Assembly (NCBI GenBank): GCA_934643865.1
Contig: CAKUCX010000004.1
Span: forward strand, 1-64,000
Direction: 5' to 3'
Length of the DNA: 64,000 bases
Source: an uncultured Kiritimatiellota bacterium
Lineage (GTDB): Bacteria > Verrucomicrobiota > Kiritimatiellia > RFP12 > UBA1067
Below the pieces are notes generated by a model. That model was given only the letters and a program-made list of their open reading frames with translations, was not told where the DNA came from and did not search any database. This document shows positions 25,488 to 34,116 of the stretch, piece after piece. The position numbers and the translations under genes were made by a program. Every line of letters begins with the position of its first letter. The stretch's first letter is position 1.

Positions 25488-27298
25488 GTGTTCGTCTTGC
25501 GTATCGTGTATTCAAGGTCGCCGCCGCCAAAACGTCTGGCAACGCACCGCCCTTTCTCCAACTTGCCGAACGCCACGGCAAACGCGAAGTCTTCGTCCGT
25601 GCATCCGCTTCCGTCGCCAAGGGCGCCGCCGAACGCCAGGCCGCTGTCGGCGAATGCCGGGGTCACGTGAACCCGCGTGACGCATGCGCCGCTCCCCGCG
25701 ACCTTCTCGACAACCGTCAAGCCCTCGTGCGACAGCCTGAATTCCCGTCCGACGAGAAAGCCATACCCGTCATGCGCGGCAACGACACGCCCCGGCTCGA
25801 CCGTGCGCGCGACGATCCGCGCCCGCGCACCGACCCGATGCGAAGACCAGACTTCGCTGGAGTCGCGTCCGCCGACCTCGACGACATTGTGTGCCGCCGT
25901 GCTGCGCTCGAACGCCCGCCGCGAACCGCGATATTCGCTCGTTCCGGCATCCGTCACGACCTTGCGGCCCTTGTAGTACAGCTCGTATGTCAGCGTGTCG
26001 GCATGGGCATGGCCGGGCTGATAGTCTGGGCCAATCGGCGCGGCATCGACGAACAGGACGAAATCGCCCGCCGCCAGCCGCGCGTAGCCCGTCTGGGGAA
26101 AATCGGCGAACGCTCCCGCATCGACCGACGCCACGCCTCCCGCGCGCGCCGCGTCCCGCAGCCACGCCGTCGGCTTCGCGATGCCGTCCGCCGCGTCGTT
26201 GAAGAGCGCGATCTTGCCGTCCGGCCCCGTCAGGTTGACGAGATAGTGGAGCATCCGGGCGGCAATCGGCTTCAGCCCGTCCGCCGTCGCCCCGCAGACG
26301 CGCATCACGTCCAGCACGTCCTCCAGGATGATCGCGTGGTACATCACGCTACGCTCGAAATGTCCGCCGTCCGGCAAGACTTGCTCGTCGAGCTGCTCCC
26401 GGTAAAGCCGCCGCCACCGCGTATCGTCCCGGCCAAGGCAGCGGCTGCCGAGAATGAGGGCTTTCAGGTTGGCCAGCAGATGATTGGCCCCGAGATGCCA
26501 TTCGAGATGGCGTTCCAGCCACGCCACCTGTTCCGCCAACGATGCGCGCAGAGGTTCGGTCGGTTCATTGCGGCCCAGCCAGTTCACCCAATTGACGATC
26601 CTGAGGCTCGTCGGATACGGATCCCACCCCGGCGCGCTGCCGCGCGGGTTCTCGGCGATCCAGCGCGCGATGAGGTCTTGGGGCGAGGGGCGAGGGGCCG
26701 TGTCGGGCTGTAGAGGTGCAGAGAGGAAGTCGAAGTAATGCAGGTTGTAGCGCCAGAGCAAGTCGAGCGAGGCGTCGTTCCAGCCCTTCGGCGTCGCCGT
26801 CAGGTTCAAGAACGTAAAGGCGGGCAACGGCTGATTCTCGCCCGCCGTCGCCGGTGCGAGGCCCTGCGTGCCCGGTTCCCTGTCCCATGCCGCCGGCGCA
26901 AGCCCCCGCGTGCCCGGTTCCCTGTCCCGTGCCGCCGGCGCGAGGCCCTGCGTGCCCGGTTCCCTGTCCCGTGCCGCCGGTGCGAGGCCCTGCGTGCCCG
27001 GTTTCCTGTCCCGTGTCGCCGGCGCGAGGCCCTGCGTGCCCGATTCCCTGTCCCGTGTCGCCGGCGCAAGGCCCCGCGTGCCCGGTTTCCTGTCCCGTGT
27101 CGCCGGCGCAAGGCCCCGCGTGCCCGGTTCCCTGTCCCATGCCGCCGGTGCAAGGCACTGCGTGCCCGGTTTCCTGTCCCGTGTCGCCGGCGCAAGCCGG
27201 CGAAGCTCCCACCGGCGCTGCACCCTTCGCCAGGCCTGATACCAGAGCTGGCGGGGCTTCAGCCACCGAATCGTGCGAAAAAGCCGGCCGATGTTCAC
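25484..27298 (-). CDS. heparinase II/III-like protein with minisatellite insert
   Basis: 604 aa from a GTG at 27298 overlapping the preceding stop (GTGA). N-terminal helix (IGRLFRTIRWLKPRQLWYQ), then a 14-aa repeat block at about 37-150, then the alpha-toroid (LLWRYNLHYFDFL, GANHLLANLKALI) and the heparinase II/III beta-domain (GHAHADTLTYELYYKGRKVV, RGSRRAFERSTAAHNVVE). In glycan loci this family sits with the two-domain dehydrogenase and is thought to modify or trim uronic-acid-containing polymers. The start has no ATG alternative near the family N-terminus. Confidence 0.88.
   Translation of the reverse strand: MNIGRLFRTIRWLKPRQLWYQAWRRVQRRWELRRLAPATRDRKPGTQCLAPAAWDREPGTRGLAPATRDRKPGTRGLAPATRDRESGTQGLAPATRDRKPGTQGLAPAARDREPGTQGLAPAARDREPGTRGLAPAAWDREPGTQGLAPATAGENQPLPAFTFLNLTATPKGWNDASLDLLWRYNLHYFDFLSAPLQPDTAPRPSPQDLIARWIAENPRGSAPGWDPYPTSLRIVNWVNWLGRNEPTEPLRASLAEQVAWLERHLEWHLGANHLLANLKALILGSRCLGRDDTRWRRLYREQLDEQVLPDGGHFERSVMYHAIILEDVLDVMRVCGATADGLKPIAARMLHYLVNLTGPDGKIALFNDAADGIAKPTAWLRDAARAGGVASVDAGAFADFPQTGYARLAAGDFVLFVDAAPIGPDYQPGHAHADTLTYELYYKGRKVVTDAGTSEYRGSRRAFERSTAAHNVVEVGGRDSSEVWSSHRVGARARIVARTVEPGRVVAAHDGYGFLVGREFRLSHEGLTVVEKVAGSGACVTRVHVTPAFADSGLAFGGALGDGSGCTDEDFAFAVAFGKLEKGRCVARRFGGGDLEYTIRKTNT
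26854..27189. repeat. 42-bp minisatellite inside the heparinase-like gene
   Basis: Eight imperfect 42-bp units (core GCGTGCCCGGTTCCCTGTCC) encoding LAPA(T/A)(R/W)DR(K/E)PGT(Q/R)G on the minus strand. The unit length is a multiple of three, so copy-number changes keep the reading frame. No stop codon arises in most frames, which is why long false ORFs cover it. Confidence 0.9.
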
Positions 27299-29574
27299 AC
27301 GGCTTCGCTTTCCCCGCTCTTCACGGCCTTCAACACGGCGAACGTCGCCCGCGTCACGTTCTCGATCTCGCACCAGGCAATCGGCATCGCCGCGCCCGCC
27401 TTGACCGCCGCGACGGTCGCCGCCAGCTCTTCGGCAAACCCCTTCTGCTGCCGTCCCTTCAGCTTGCGCTTGCCCAGCTTGCCCGAGCAGACGGTCGTGC
27501 AGAAGTTGTCCATCACCGCCGTCGAGCCTTCGCCGTGGATCTCGCACCTCTCCTTCGGCAGAGCCGTGTCGCCAAAGGCCACGTATTCGAGCGTCCCCAC
27601 GCTTCCGTCGGCAAACTGAAGGTTCACGCTGATCGAATCCTCCGGCGTCTCGGCGGCGTTGGCCGTCTGGATGCAGAGGGCCTGCACCTTCGTCACGGGC
27701 GCGCCGCACACGAAACGCATGAAGTCGATGAAATGGCAGCCCTCGCCGACCATGCGCCCGCCGCCGACGGCGGGGTCCTGGATCCAGACGTCCTTCGGAA
27801 TCGTCCCCGCATTGACGCGGTAGTGCATCACGAGCGGCTGCGTGCGCTTCGCGAAATAGTCCTTCAGCAGCTTCGCATGCGGACTGAAGCGGCGGTTGAA
27901 GCCGACCATGATCTTGGTCAGCCGTGTCGAACGTGTAGAATCTTCTTCGCGCCCGACAGATTCCCCAACGCCATTTGTCAATTCGTTGAGCTGCGCCTCG
28001 TCGATGCAGAGCGGCTTCTCGGAAAAGACGTACTTGCCCGCCGCGACAGCCGCCGCAATCTGCGCGGCGTGAAGGTCGTGCCGCGTCGTCACCAGGACGA
28101 GGTTCGTCTCCGCGTCCTTCAGCACCTCGCCCTGATCCGTCGCCGCGAACGCAAAGCCCTCCTTCCGCCCCGTTTCGCCGCAGCTCATGCCGCTCGCCGT
28201 GCAGATGCCGCGCAGCCGCACGTCCGCCGTTTTCTTCAGGGTCGGCAGGAGAACCGCCTTGGCGAAGTTCCCGCAGCCAATGAAACTCACGCCGACCGTC
28301 CCGACGGGAGAGGCGGGACGTGCAAGGCGCGGCGTGAAGTCAACGCGCCGCGCCGGGAGGGTCGCGCTCGGCCCCTTGCGGCCCTGCGGGTTCGCTTCGC
28401 TCAGGCAACCCGACGCCTGCGGCGCGGGCGAATCTGCCATATCCGCAACCACCTTACCCTGATCGCCGTATTCGAGAACGATGCCGAGATACGGCTCCTT
28501 CCGCACGCCCAGCAACAGCTGGTAGGCGTCGAGCGCGTCGTCGAACGGAAAGCGGTGGGTGACGAGCCGCGACGGCGTGACCTTGCCCTCGGCGACGAGC
28601 AGCAGAAACGCCGCCATGTTGCGCTGCTCCGTCCAGCGCACATAGCCGAAAGGATAGTCGACGCCCTGCTCCTCATAGACGGGATCGTAGCGCCCCGGCC
28701 CGTAGGAGCAGCTCAGGCGGAAGTCGATCTCCTTCTTGTAGTAGGCGTCGCGCGGCAGGTTCATGCCGACGAGGCCCGTCGCCACGACGCGCCCCTTCTT
28801 CTTCGAAATCTCGGCGGCGACCGTGACCGGCTCGTCGGAGTGCGTCGCCGCCGTGATGAGGACGGCATCGACGCCGTGGCCCTCGGAGAACGCCAGGGCC
28901 TCGTCGGCGAGGTTGCCGCTCACCGCCCGGTCGCAGCCCAACTCTTCGGCCAGCCTGCACCGAGCGGCGTTCGGGTCGAAGCCGATCACGCGGCAGCCGC
29001 TCGCCTTGAGCATCTGCACGGCCAGGATGCCCATGAGGCCGAGGCCGATGACCGCGACCGTCTCGCCGAGGCGCACCTCGCACTGGCGCACGCCCTGCAG
29101 CGCGATTGCGCCGACCGTCGCGCACGAGGCGTCCGCGAAACTCACGCCGTCGGGAATCCGGGCGATCAGGTTGCGCGGCACGGCATTGCATTCGGCGTGG
29201 TTCGCGAAGCCCGCGCCGCCGCAGGCCACGCGGTCGCCGACGGCGAACCCGCTGTCGCGCCCGGCTTCGACGACGACGCCCGCGCTGGAATAGCCGAGGG
29301 GGATGGGCTGGTCGAGCTTCGCCTGCACCTTCTCCAGCGTTGCGAAGACCCCCTCGGTCTTCATCTTGCGCAGGACCTTCCTGACCTGGTCGGGCATCTG
29401 CAGCGCCTTGCCGACCAGGCCCTTCCGGGCGAATTCGGCGAGCATGCGCTCCGTCCCCGCGCTCACGAAGCTCGCCGCCGTCCGCACGACCGCGCCCTTC
29501 GCCGGGCACAGCGGCGCCGGCACGTCCGCCAGCCACATCTCGCCGGTCTTGAACGACTGTAGAATCTGCTTCAT
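27295..29574 (-). CDS. two-domain dehydrogenase (MDR plus Gfo/Idh/MocA)
   Basis: 759 aa. Residues 1-375: a medium-chain alcohol-dehydrogenase-like domain (LGYSSAGVVVEAG, VAVIGLGLMGILAVQ). Residues 430-759: a Gfo/Idh/MocA oxidoreductase (VSFIGCGNFAKAVLLP, FSEKPLCID, GEGCHFIDFMRF). This fusion is a standard partner of heparinase II/III proteins and CapK-like ligases in polysaccharide loci; its reaction is unproven, probably redox editing of a nucleotide sugar. The linker and a loop near GESVGREEDSTRSTRLTKI look like repeat-derived insertions. The start overlaps the stop of ATPase A by 4 nt. Its first 25 codons are duplicated at 30.9 and 34.1 kb. Confidence 0.9.
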   Translation of the reverse strand: MKQILQSFKTGEMWLADVPAPLCPAKGAVVRTAASFVSAGTERMLAEFARKGLVGKALQMPDQVRKVLRKMKTEGVFATLEKVQAKLDQPIPLGYSSAGVVVEAGRDSGFAVGDRVACGGAGFANHAECNAVPRNLIARIPDGVSFADASCATVGAIALQGVRQCEVRLGETVAVIGLGLMGILAVQMLKASGCRVIGFDPNAARCRLAEELGCDRAVSGNLADEALAFSEGHGVDAVLITAATHSDEPVTVAAEISKKKGRVVATGLVGMNLPRDAYYKKEIDFRLSCSYGPGRYDPVYEEQGVDYPFGYVRWTEQRNMAAFLLLVAEGKVTPSRLVTHRFPFDDALDAYQLLLGVRKEPYLGIVLEYGDQGKVVADMADSPAPQASGCLSEANPQGRKGPSATLPARRVDFTPRLARPASPVGTVGVSFIGCGNFAKAVLLPTLKKTADVRLRGICTASGMSCGETGRKEGFAFAATDQGEVLKDAETNLVLVTTRHDLHAAQIAAAVAAGKYVFSEKPLCIDEAQLNELTNGVGESVGREEDSTRSTRLTKIMVGFNRRFSPHAKLLKDYFAKRTQPLVMHYRVNAGTIPKDVWIQDPAVGGGRMVGEGCHFIDFMRFVCGAPVTKVQALCIQTANAAETPEDSISVNLQFADGSVGTLEYVAFGDTALPKERCEIHGEGSTAVMDNFCTTVCSGKLGKRKLKGRQQKGFAEELAATVAAVKAGAAMPIAWCEIENVTRATFAVLKAVKSGESEAV

Positions 29575-30776
29575 CGATCCGCCACCACCTTTATTTTCGC
29601 GGGCTTTCCATAGAGCCCCTGTACAAATTCACGGCAGGAGAGAGCCTGAACGCCGCTTCCGGCTGTCGGCGTGCGAAGGGCCGCCTCGTTTGGATTGTAG
29701 ATCAACTGCATGGACACGTCGAGGCCGTCCGACGCGAACGCCTTGGCGAGTTTGCGCATGGGCTCGCTCATGTGAGGCGAAATCGTCGCGGACGTCTTGC
29801 ATTCGGCCAACGTGACCGCGCCCGCATGAGACGCAACGACCAAATCGACCTCCAGGCCCTGCTCATCACGGAAATAATAGACGTCCCCCTCCTCGGCCCG
29901 TGACCATTGGGCCTTCAGCGTCTCCGAAATGACAAAGCCTTCGAAAATCGCCCCGTAGAATGGCGAACGGACAAGTTCTTCGCGACTTTGGATACCAAGC
30001 AAATGGCAAACGAGACCGGAATCCAGGAAATACAGCTTAGGCGTTTTCACCAAACGCTTCCCGGCATTCCTGAAGTAGGGATAGACAAGCCGGACAATGC
30101 CGGAAACCTCCAGCACGCCCATCCATTCCGTCAGCGTCGGCACGGACACCCCCAGAGGGGAGGCCATGGCCGTCTTGTTCAGCATTTGTCCGTGTCGTGT
30201 GGCAAGAACCTTCAGGAATCGATGGAACGCAGACAGATTACGGACGGCCAACATTGAACGGACATCGCGCTCAAGGTAGGTCTGTACATATGAGGAAAAC
30301 CAGAGCGTACGGCCCGCCCCCGCCGTCACGGCCTCCGGGTAACCGCCTGTAAAGACAGTGACCCGGGAATCTTCGTAACTTGAAAACGGAGCCAACCGGA
30401 GAATCGCCGCGCGACCGGCCATGGACTCGCTCACGCCATCCATCAACAGCGATTCCTGCGAGCCAGTCAGAATCCACTGCCCCTTGACATCTGGTTGCGC
30501 ATCAATACGGGAACGGATATAGGCGAACAGCTCAGGCGCCTGCTGGATTTCATCTATGATGACAGGCAATTTCAACTCGTCAAGGAAACTGCGCGGATCC
30601 TCTTTGACCAACTGCAAAACATCGGGGTCTTCCAATTGCACATAAGAGGCATTGGGGAAAAGATGCTTCAAGAGAAAGGTCTTCCCGGCACGCCGCGGTC
30701 CGGTCAGGACAATGGCAGGGAACTGCGCCAAGGCACAGACAACCGCCGATTCAATTGTCCTTTCTACGATTTTCAT
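29571..30776 (-). CDS. DUF4143 AAA ATPase (ATPase A)
   Basis: 401 aa. Walker A GPRRAGKTF at 26-34, Walker B PVIIDEIQQ at 71-79, LTGSQ sensor, a winged-helix-like middle (LNKTAMASPLGVSVPTLTEW) and a PD-(D/E)XK-like end (EVDLVV then AECKTS). Its stop overlaps the start of the dehydrogenase, so the ATPase seems spliced directly onto that gene. The -10 box ends about 8 nt before the ATG, so the transcript may be leaderless. Confidence 0.88.
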   Translation of the reverse strand: MKIVERTIESAVVCALAQFPAIVLTGPRRAGKTFLLKHLFPNASYVQLEDPDVLQLVKEDPRSFLDELKLPVIIDEIQQAPELFAYIRSRIDAQPDVKGQWILTGSQESLLMDGVSESMAGRAAILRLAPFSSYEDSRVTVFTGGYPEAVTAGAGRTLWFSSYVQTYLERDVRSMLAVRNLSAFHRFLKVLATRHGQMLNKTAMASPLGVSVPTLTEWMGVLEVSGIVRLVYPYFRNAGKRLVKTPKLYFLDSGLVCHLLGIQSREELVRSPFYGAIFEGFVISETLKAQWSRAEEGDVYYFRDEQGLEVDLVVASHAGAVTLAECKTSATISPHMSEPMRKLAKAFASDGLDVSMQLIYNPNEAALRTPTAGSGVQALSCREFVQGLYGKPAKIKVVADR

Positions 30777-30783
30777 GCCGCTT

Positions 30784-30812
30784 ATTATAAACTATTTAGA
30801 TACCATCCGCAA
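30784..30812 (-). promoter_or_regulatory. promoter of ATPase A
   Basis: Minus strand TTGCGG at 30812-30807, 17-nt spacer, TATAAT at 30789-30784, start codon at 30776. The -35 and following bases (TTGCGGATGG) are shared with the promoter of ATPase C. Confidence 0.75.
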
Positions 30813-30820
30813 CCGTCCAA

Positions 30821-30861
30821 TTGTTGAGAATCCTAAAGTGGCACTTTAGGATTCTCAACAA
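30821..30861. promoter_or_regulatory. perfect 20-bp inverted repeat upstream of ATPase A
   Basis: Arms of 20 bp separated by one G; the half-site contains TTAGGATTCTCAA. It ends 8 nt upstream of the -35 box, which suits an operator or activator site; it could also be a terminator for transcripts arriving from upstream. The half-site matches that of ATPase C (TTACCATTCTCAA) except for GG/CC. Confidence 0.7.
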
Positions 30862-30875
30862 CGGAGGCGAACGAT

Positions 30876-30966
30876 ACACCCCTCCCCCTTGCCGGGCACA
30901 GCGGCGCCGGCACGTCCGCCAGCCACATCTCGCCGGCCGTGGATGACTGTAGAATCTGCTTCATGT
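30876..30966 (-). pseudogene. duplicated 5' end of the two-domain dehydrogenase, copy 2
   Basis: Minus strand from 30963 reads MKQILQSSTAGEMWLADVPA and continues PLCPARG before leaving the family sequence. It is the first 25 or so codons of the gene at 29574, separated from it by ATPase A. The frame then stops in the inverted repeat. The remaining gap to 31452 holds a stem-loop and the ATPase B promoter only. Confidence 0.85.
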
Positions 30967-31211
30967 TCGAACATTGACGCGTCAGGTGGTGGGACGAGGC
31001 GACGCGAATGACGCGGCATGAAAGGCGCGTGTCTCGTTCGAGATATCCCCAACGAGGCACGGATCTATTTTCTACAGGACGAAACGAACAGATATGCACA
31101 GCAGACGCACAAAGGAGAGACTGCATTCGCCGCCCCTTTACGCCAACCTGCACAACCACATTCCTTGTCTCGTGAAGTGAAAATTACCAGTTTTCGTCGG
31201 AAACAAAAAAT

Positions 31212-31258
31212 GCGCTTACGCACATTTGATGATGGCGGCACCACTCGTGTGCAAGCGC
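31212..31258. repeat. stem-loop in the gap between ATPases A and B
   Basis: GCGCTTACGCACA at 31212-31224 pairs with TGTGCAAGCGC at 31248-31258, with a two-base bulge and a 23-nt loop. No gene was recognised in 30967-31340. Confidence 0.45.
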
Positions 31259-31359
31259 GTGCCACCGATATCAAAGATCAACGCCCGCAAGTCTCCCCGC
31301 GAACAACCGTAGTATACCATAATTTCGCCAAATCAGGCTGGCGGCATACCAAGTTGTAA

Positions 31360-31426
31360 CGGACACCTGTCCGCTTTGGACAAATCCAAACCCACAGTTG
31401 CCATTTGTCCGAACATTTGATAGACT
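31360..31426 (+). promoter_or_regulatory. promoter and GGACA/TGTCC inverted repeats of ATPase B
   Basis: CGGACA-CC-TGTCCG palindrome at 31360-31373, then GGACAAAT at 31378-31385 and ATTTGTCC at 31403-31410. The promoter is TTGCCA at 31398-31403, 17-nt spacer, TAGACT at 31421-31426, so the last inverted half-site lies between -35 and -10. This is an operator-like arrangement for a repressor. Confidence 0.65.
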
Positions 31427-31452
31427 ACACATCCGAAAGGGTTAGGAATAAC

Positions 31453-32613
31453 ATGATAAAGCGCAGAATTGCAGAGAAGCTTCTCGAATTGACCCATTCT
31501 TTTCCTGTCATCACAATTGAAGGGCCTCGGCAAAGCGGCAAGACGACCTTGACGCGGATGACATTCCCGGACTATGCCTATGCCAATCTTGAGGAGTATG
31601 CGACGAGGACATTGGCTGAACGAGACCCGCGCGGCTTTCTTCTCCGATTTCCGGCTCCTGCCGTCATCGACGAGATTCAGCGCGTTCCCCAGCTGCTGAA
31701 CGAGATACAGGCGGCGGTTGACGCCAACGGAGGCAATGGGCAATACGTCCTCACGGGATCGCATCAGCCAAGGCTCAAGGAAGGCATCGCCCAGTCGCTT
31801 GCCGGTCGAACGGCGCTCTTGACGCTCTACCCCCTGTCAATTGCGGAACTGGCTGACGCCGGCATTCGGATGGAGCGTGACAGCTATATCTTCAAAGGGT
31901 TCCTTCCGGCGATTTACGACAGGGTTCAGAATCCCGTTGACGCCTATGAGGGCTATTACCGCACCTACGTGGAGCGCGATGTCAGACAGCTCGTCAACAT
32001 CACGCACCAAGGCCGCTTCGAACTGTTCCTGCGTCTGCTGGCGGGGCGTGTCGGACAGGTCGTCAACATGGACGGGATGTCTGGCGAAGTGGGCGTCAGC
32101 GCAACCACACTCAAGGAGTGGCTGTCCGTCCTTGAGGCAAGTTTCGTCATCTATCGTCTTCATCCTTACTACAACAACTTCGGCAAGCGATTCATCAAGT
32201 CGCCCAAGGTCTACTTTACCGACGTCGGGCTCGCGGCGCACCTCCTCCAAATCGAGTCTCCGCAACAGGTCACGCGAGATCCGCTGGCAGGCGGACTGTT
32301 TGAGAATCTGGTTGTCATGGAGGCGCTTAAGGCGCAGCTTAATCACGGACAACCGCCAAGGCTCTACTATATGCGCGACAAGGCTGGCGTTGAAGTCGAT
32401 CTTGTCGTGGAGTCGCACAGGCGGCTCAGGCTCTTTGAAATCAAGAGTGCCAGCACACCGGACGCGTCCATGGCAAGTAACTTGCAACGCATGGGCCGTC
32501 TGTCAGACACGATGGAGATAGGCTCGGTCATCTATTCCGGTGAAGACTGGAAAATGGGCGACATCGCCTTTACGCATTTTTCGGAGACCGAGCGCTTGAT
32601 GGTCAACCAATAG
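31453..32613 (+). CDS. DUF4143 AAA ATPase (ATPase B)
   Basis: 386 aa; the only clear gene on the plus strand. Walker A GPRQSGKTT at 24-32, Walker B PAVIDEIQR, LTGSHQ sensor, YRTYVERDV, winged helix with a plausible recognition helix (GEVGVSATTLKEWLSVLEA) and C-terminal VEVDLVVE...FEIKSA nuclease-like motifs. Start at 31453 rather than an upstream TTG because it begins at the family N-terminus. It is divergent in sequence from A and C. Probably not cotranscribed with the glycan genes. Confidence 0.88.
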   Translation: MIKRRIAEKLLELTHSFPVITIEGPRQSGKTTLTRMTFPDYAYANLEEYATRTLAERDPRGFLLRFPAPAVIDEIQRVPQLLNEIQAAVDANGGNGQYVLTGSHQPRLKEGIAQSLAGRTALLTLYPLSIAELADAGIRMERDSYIFKGFLPAIYDRVQNPVDAYEGYYRTYVERDVRQLVNITHQGRFELFLRLLAGRVGQVVNMDGMSGEVGVSATTLKEWLSVLEASFVIYRLHPYYNNFGKRFIKSPKVYFTDVGLAAHLLQIESPQQVTRDPLAGGLFENLVVMEALKAQLNHGQPPRLYYMRDKAGVEVDLVVESHRRLRLFEIKSASTPDASMASNLQRMGRLSDTMEIGSVIYSGEDWKMGDIAFTHFSETERLMVNQ

Positions 32614-32756
32614 GGGCGGCAATTTCAGAGCGGCCCGTCAGCGCCTCGCCCGTCTTCATCCGGCAGATCTCTTTCTACAATCCCGTGCGAAGCGCGGGCG
32701 GCGGGCTACACAGCTAAACCCCGTTTCCCCGACCTCATCCAACTGCAATTTTTAGG

Positions 32757-33962
32757 TCAGATCATCACCTTGGCCACATCAGCAAAGGCTACTCGCACAG
32801 GGTGTCCCGCATAGTCCAGTGGATTGATTGCCGTTCCTTCTGCTTCAACCGTGACCTGAAACGCATACTTAACCTTCAGTTTCTCGGCGAACGCCCTCAA
32901 ATTCGGGCTGAGCGGCTCATCGAGCGACGATTTCACCTCAACCAGCATCAGAGGTTCCCCGTCTTTCGTCACGACGAAATCAACCTCATGCTGCTGCTTG
33001 TCCTGGATATAGCAGAGTTCGAACCGCCCCAACCCGCTATCCGTCCACCAGTCCACGCTCTTCAGCAGGTGCGACGCCACAAAGTTCTCGTTCCGCGCGC
33101 CCTTGTCCGCAATCAGGCTCCAGTCCCACAGATAGATCTTCGGCATCTTGCGAATCGAATTGGCGACGTTCCTGAAATACGGACGCACACTGTAGCAGAA
33201 ATAGACGCTCTCCAAAAGTCCAATCCAGTTCTTGACCGTATCAATCGACACCCCCAAGTCACGGCCAAGCGAGGCGTGGTTGATTTCTCCCGAAACCCGC
33301 GCCCGCAAAAGTCCCGCCAGCATCTTCACGCCTCGCAGATCCTGTACGCGACTCAGGTCGCGCAAGTCCTCATTGAAGATCTTGTCCAGCCGCGAATTCT
33401 GCCACCGCGTGTAGAACCGCCGCGAACCATCCAGAAACGGCTCCGGGAATCCGCCGAACTGCATGAGCCGAGCGATCTCCACGCGCGACACGTCTTTCGG
33501 CTTCTGAAACATCGCCTCAAGGTCGCATTCCGCCGAAGCCAGCTCGCCGATCGACAGCGGATGCACCCGATAACTGAACGACCGTCCCATGAGGCTGTCC
33601 CCGCCGCGCCGATACACATCCATACGAGCCGACCCCGTTGCGACAATCTTCAAGTCCTTTTCGTAGCGGTCGAAGAAACCTTTCAGGGAGTGCTTCCAGT
33701 TCGCATACTTGTGGAGTTCATCGAAAATGACCGACCGCGCCCGTTTGGCCGGGACATCCAGCGCGAGCACTTCGGCGATTTTCTCAACGCCGCCCATGAT
33801 CTTCATCGCATCGCCCGTAATGTCGAAGTTCAGGTAGGCCGCCTCCGGCAAAACCGCCCGCGCCAAGGTCGTCTTCCCGACCTGACGCGGACCCGACAGA
33901 AGAATCATCTGACGATTCTTGGCAAGATGGCCTTCCAGCAAATTCGAGTAAATCCTTTTCAT
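32757..33962 (-). CDS. DUF4143 AAA ATPase (ATPase C)
   Basis: 401 aa. Walker A GPRQVGKTT at 24-32, Walker B SVIFDELHK near 95-103, VATGSARMDVYRRGG, a winged helix (HASLGRDLGVSIDTVKNWIGLL) and C-terminal HEVDFVV...LVEVKSS. It is convergent with ATPase B (143-nt gap), so the two form one inserted block. Promoter and operator-like repeats lie at 33971-34064. Confidence 0.88.
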   Translation of the reverse strand: MKRIYSNLLEGHLAKNRQMILLSGPRQVGKTTLARAVLPEAAYLNFDITGDAMKIMGGVEKIAEVLALDVPAKRARSVIFDELHKYANWKHSLKGFFDRYEKDLKIVATGSARMDVYRRGGDSLMGRSFSYRVHPLSIGELASAECDLEAMFQKPKDVSRVEIARLMQFGGFPEPFLDGSRRFYTRWQNSRLDKIFNEDLRDLSRVQDLRGVKMLAGLLRARVSGEINHASLGRDLGVSIDTVKNWIGLLESVYFCYSVRPYFRNVANSIRKMPKIYLWDWSLIADKGARNENFVASHLLKSVDWWTDSGLGRFELCYIQDKQQHEVDFVVTKDGEPLMLVEVKSSLDEPLSPNLRAFAEKLKVKYAFQVTVEAEGTAINPLDYAGHPVRVAFADVAKVMI

Positions 33963-33970
33963 CGGTATGG

Positions 33971-34064
33971 ATTATACCAAATTTCGCCCTCCATCCGCAA
34001 TTACCATTCTCAAGCCAACTCGATTTTAGTAATTACCATTCTCAAGACAGGTCGAGAATGGTAA
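33971..34064 (-). promoter_or_regulatory. promoter and TTACCATTCTC operator repeats of ATPase C
   Basis: -10 TATAAT (33976-33971), 18-nt spacer, -35 TTGCGG (34000-33995), ATG at 33962, so again nearly leaderless. Upstream, TTACCATTCTC occurs at 34001-34011 and 34033-34043, with an inverted GAGAATGGTAA at 34054-34064; the last two form a palindrome with a 10-nt spacer. Confidence 0.7.
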
Positions 34065-34116
34065 CAGGATTGTCAGGATTAGAGGGATGGGCGAGAAAAT
34101 ATGCCTAATGCAAAAC

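Noticed and set aside
26854..27189. CRISPR array
   Set aside because: Units are contiguous 42-bp repeats without unique spacers and lie in frame inside a gene.
26854..29562. 900-codon plus-strand frame across the minisatellite and dehydrogenase
   Set aside because: It is opposite two well-supported genes; the repeat unit has no stops in several frames, which lengthens the false frame.
30821..30861. Rho-independent terminator
   Set aside because: The palindrome has no adjacent T-run on either strand and sits just upstream of a promoter, so an operator fits better; termination is not excluded.
29571..33962. A proven anti-phage defence island made of the DUF4143 ATPases
   Set aside because: Nothing in the sequence shows defence activity; the family has no established function, so only their module structure is reported.
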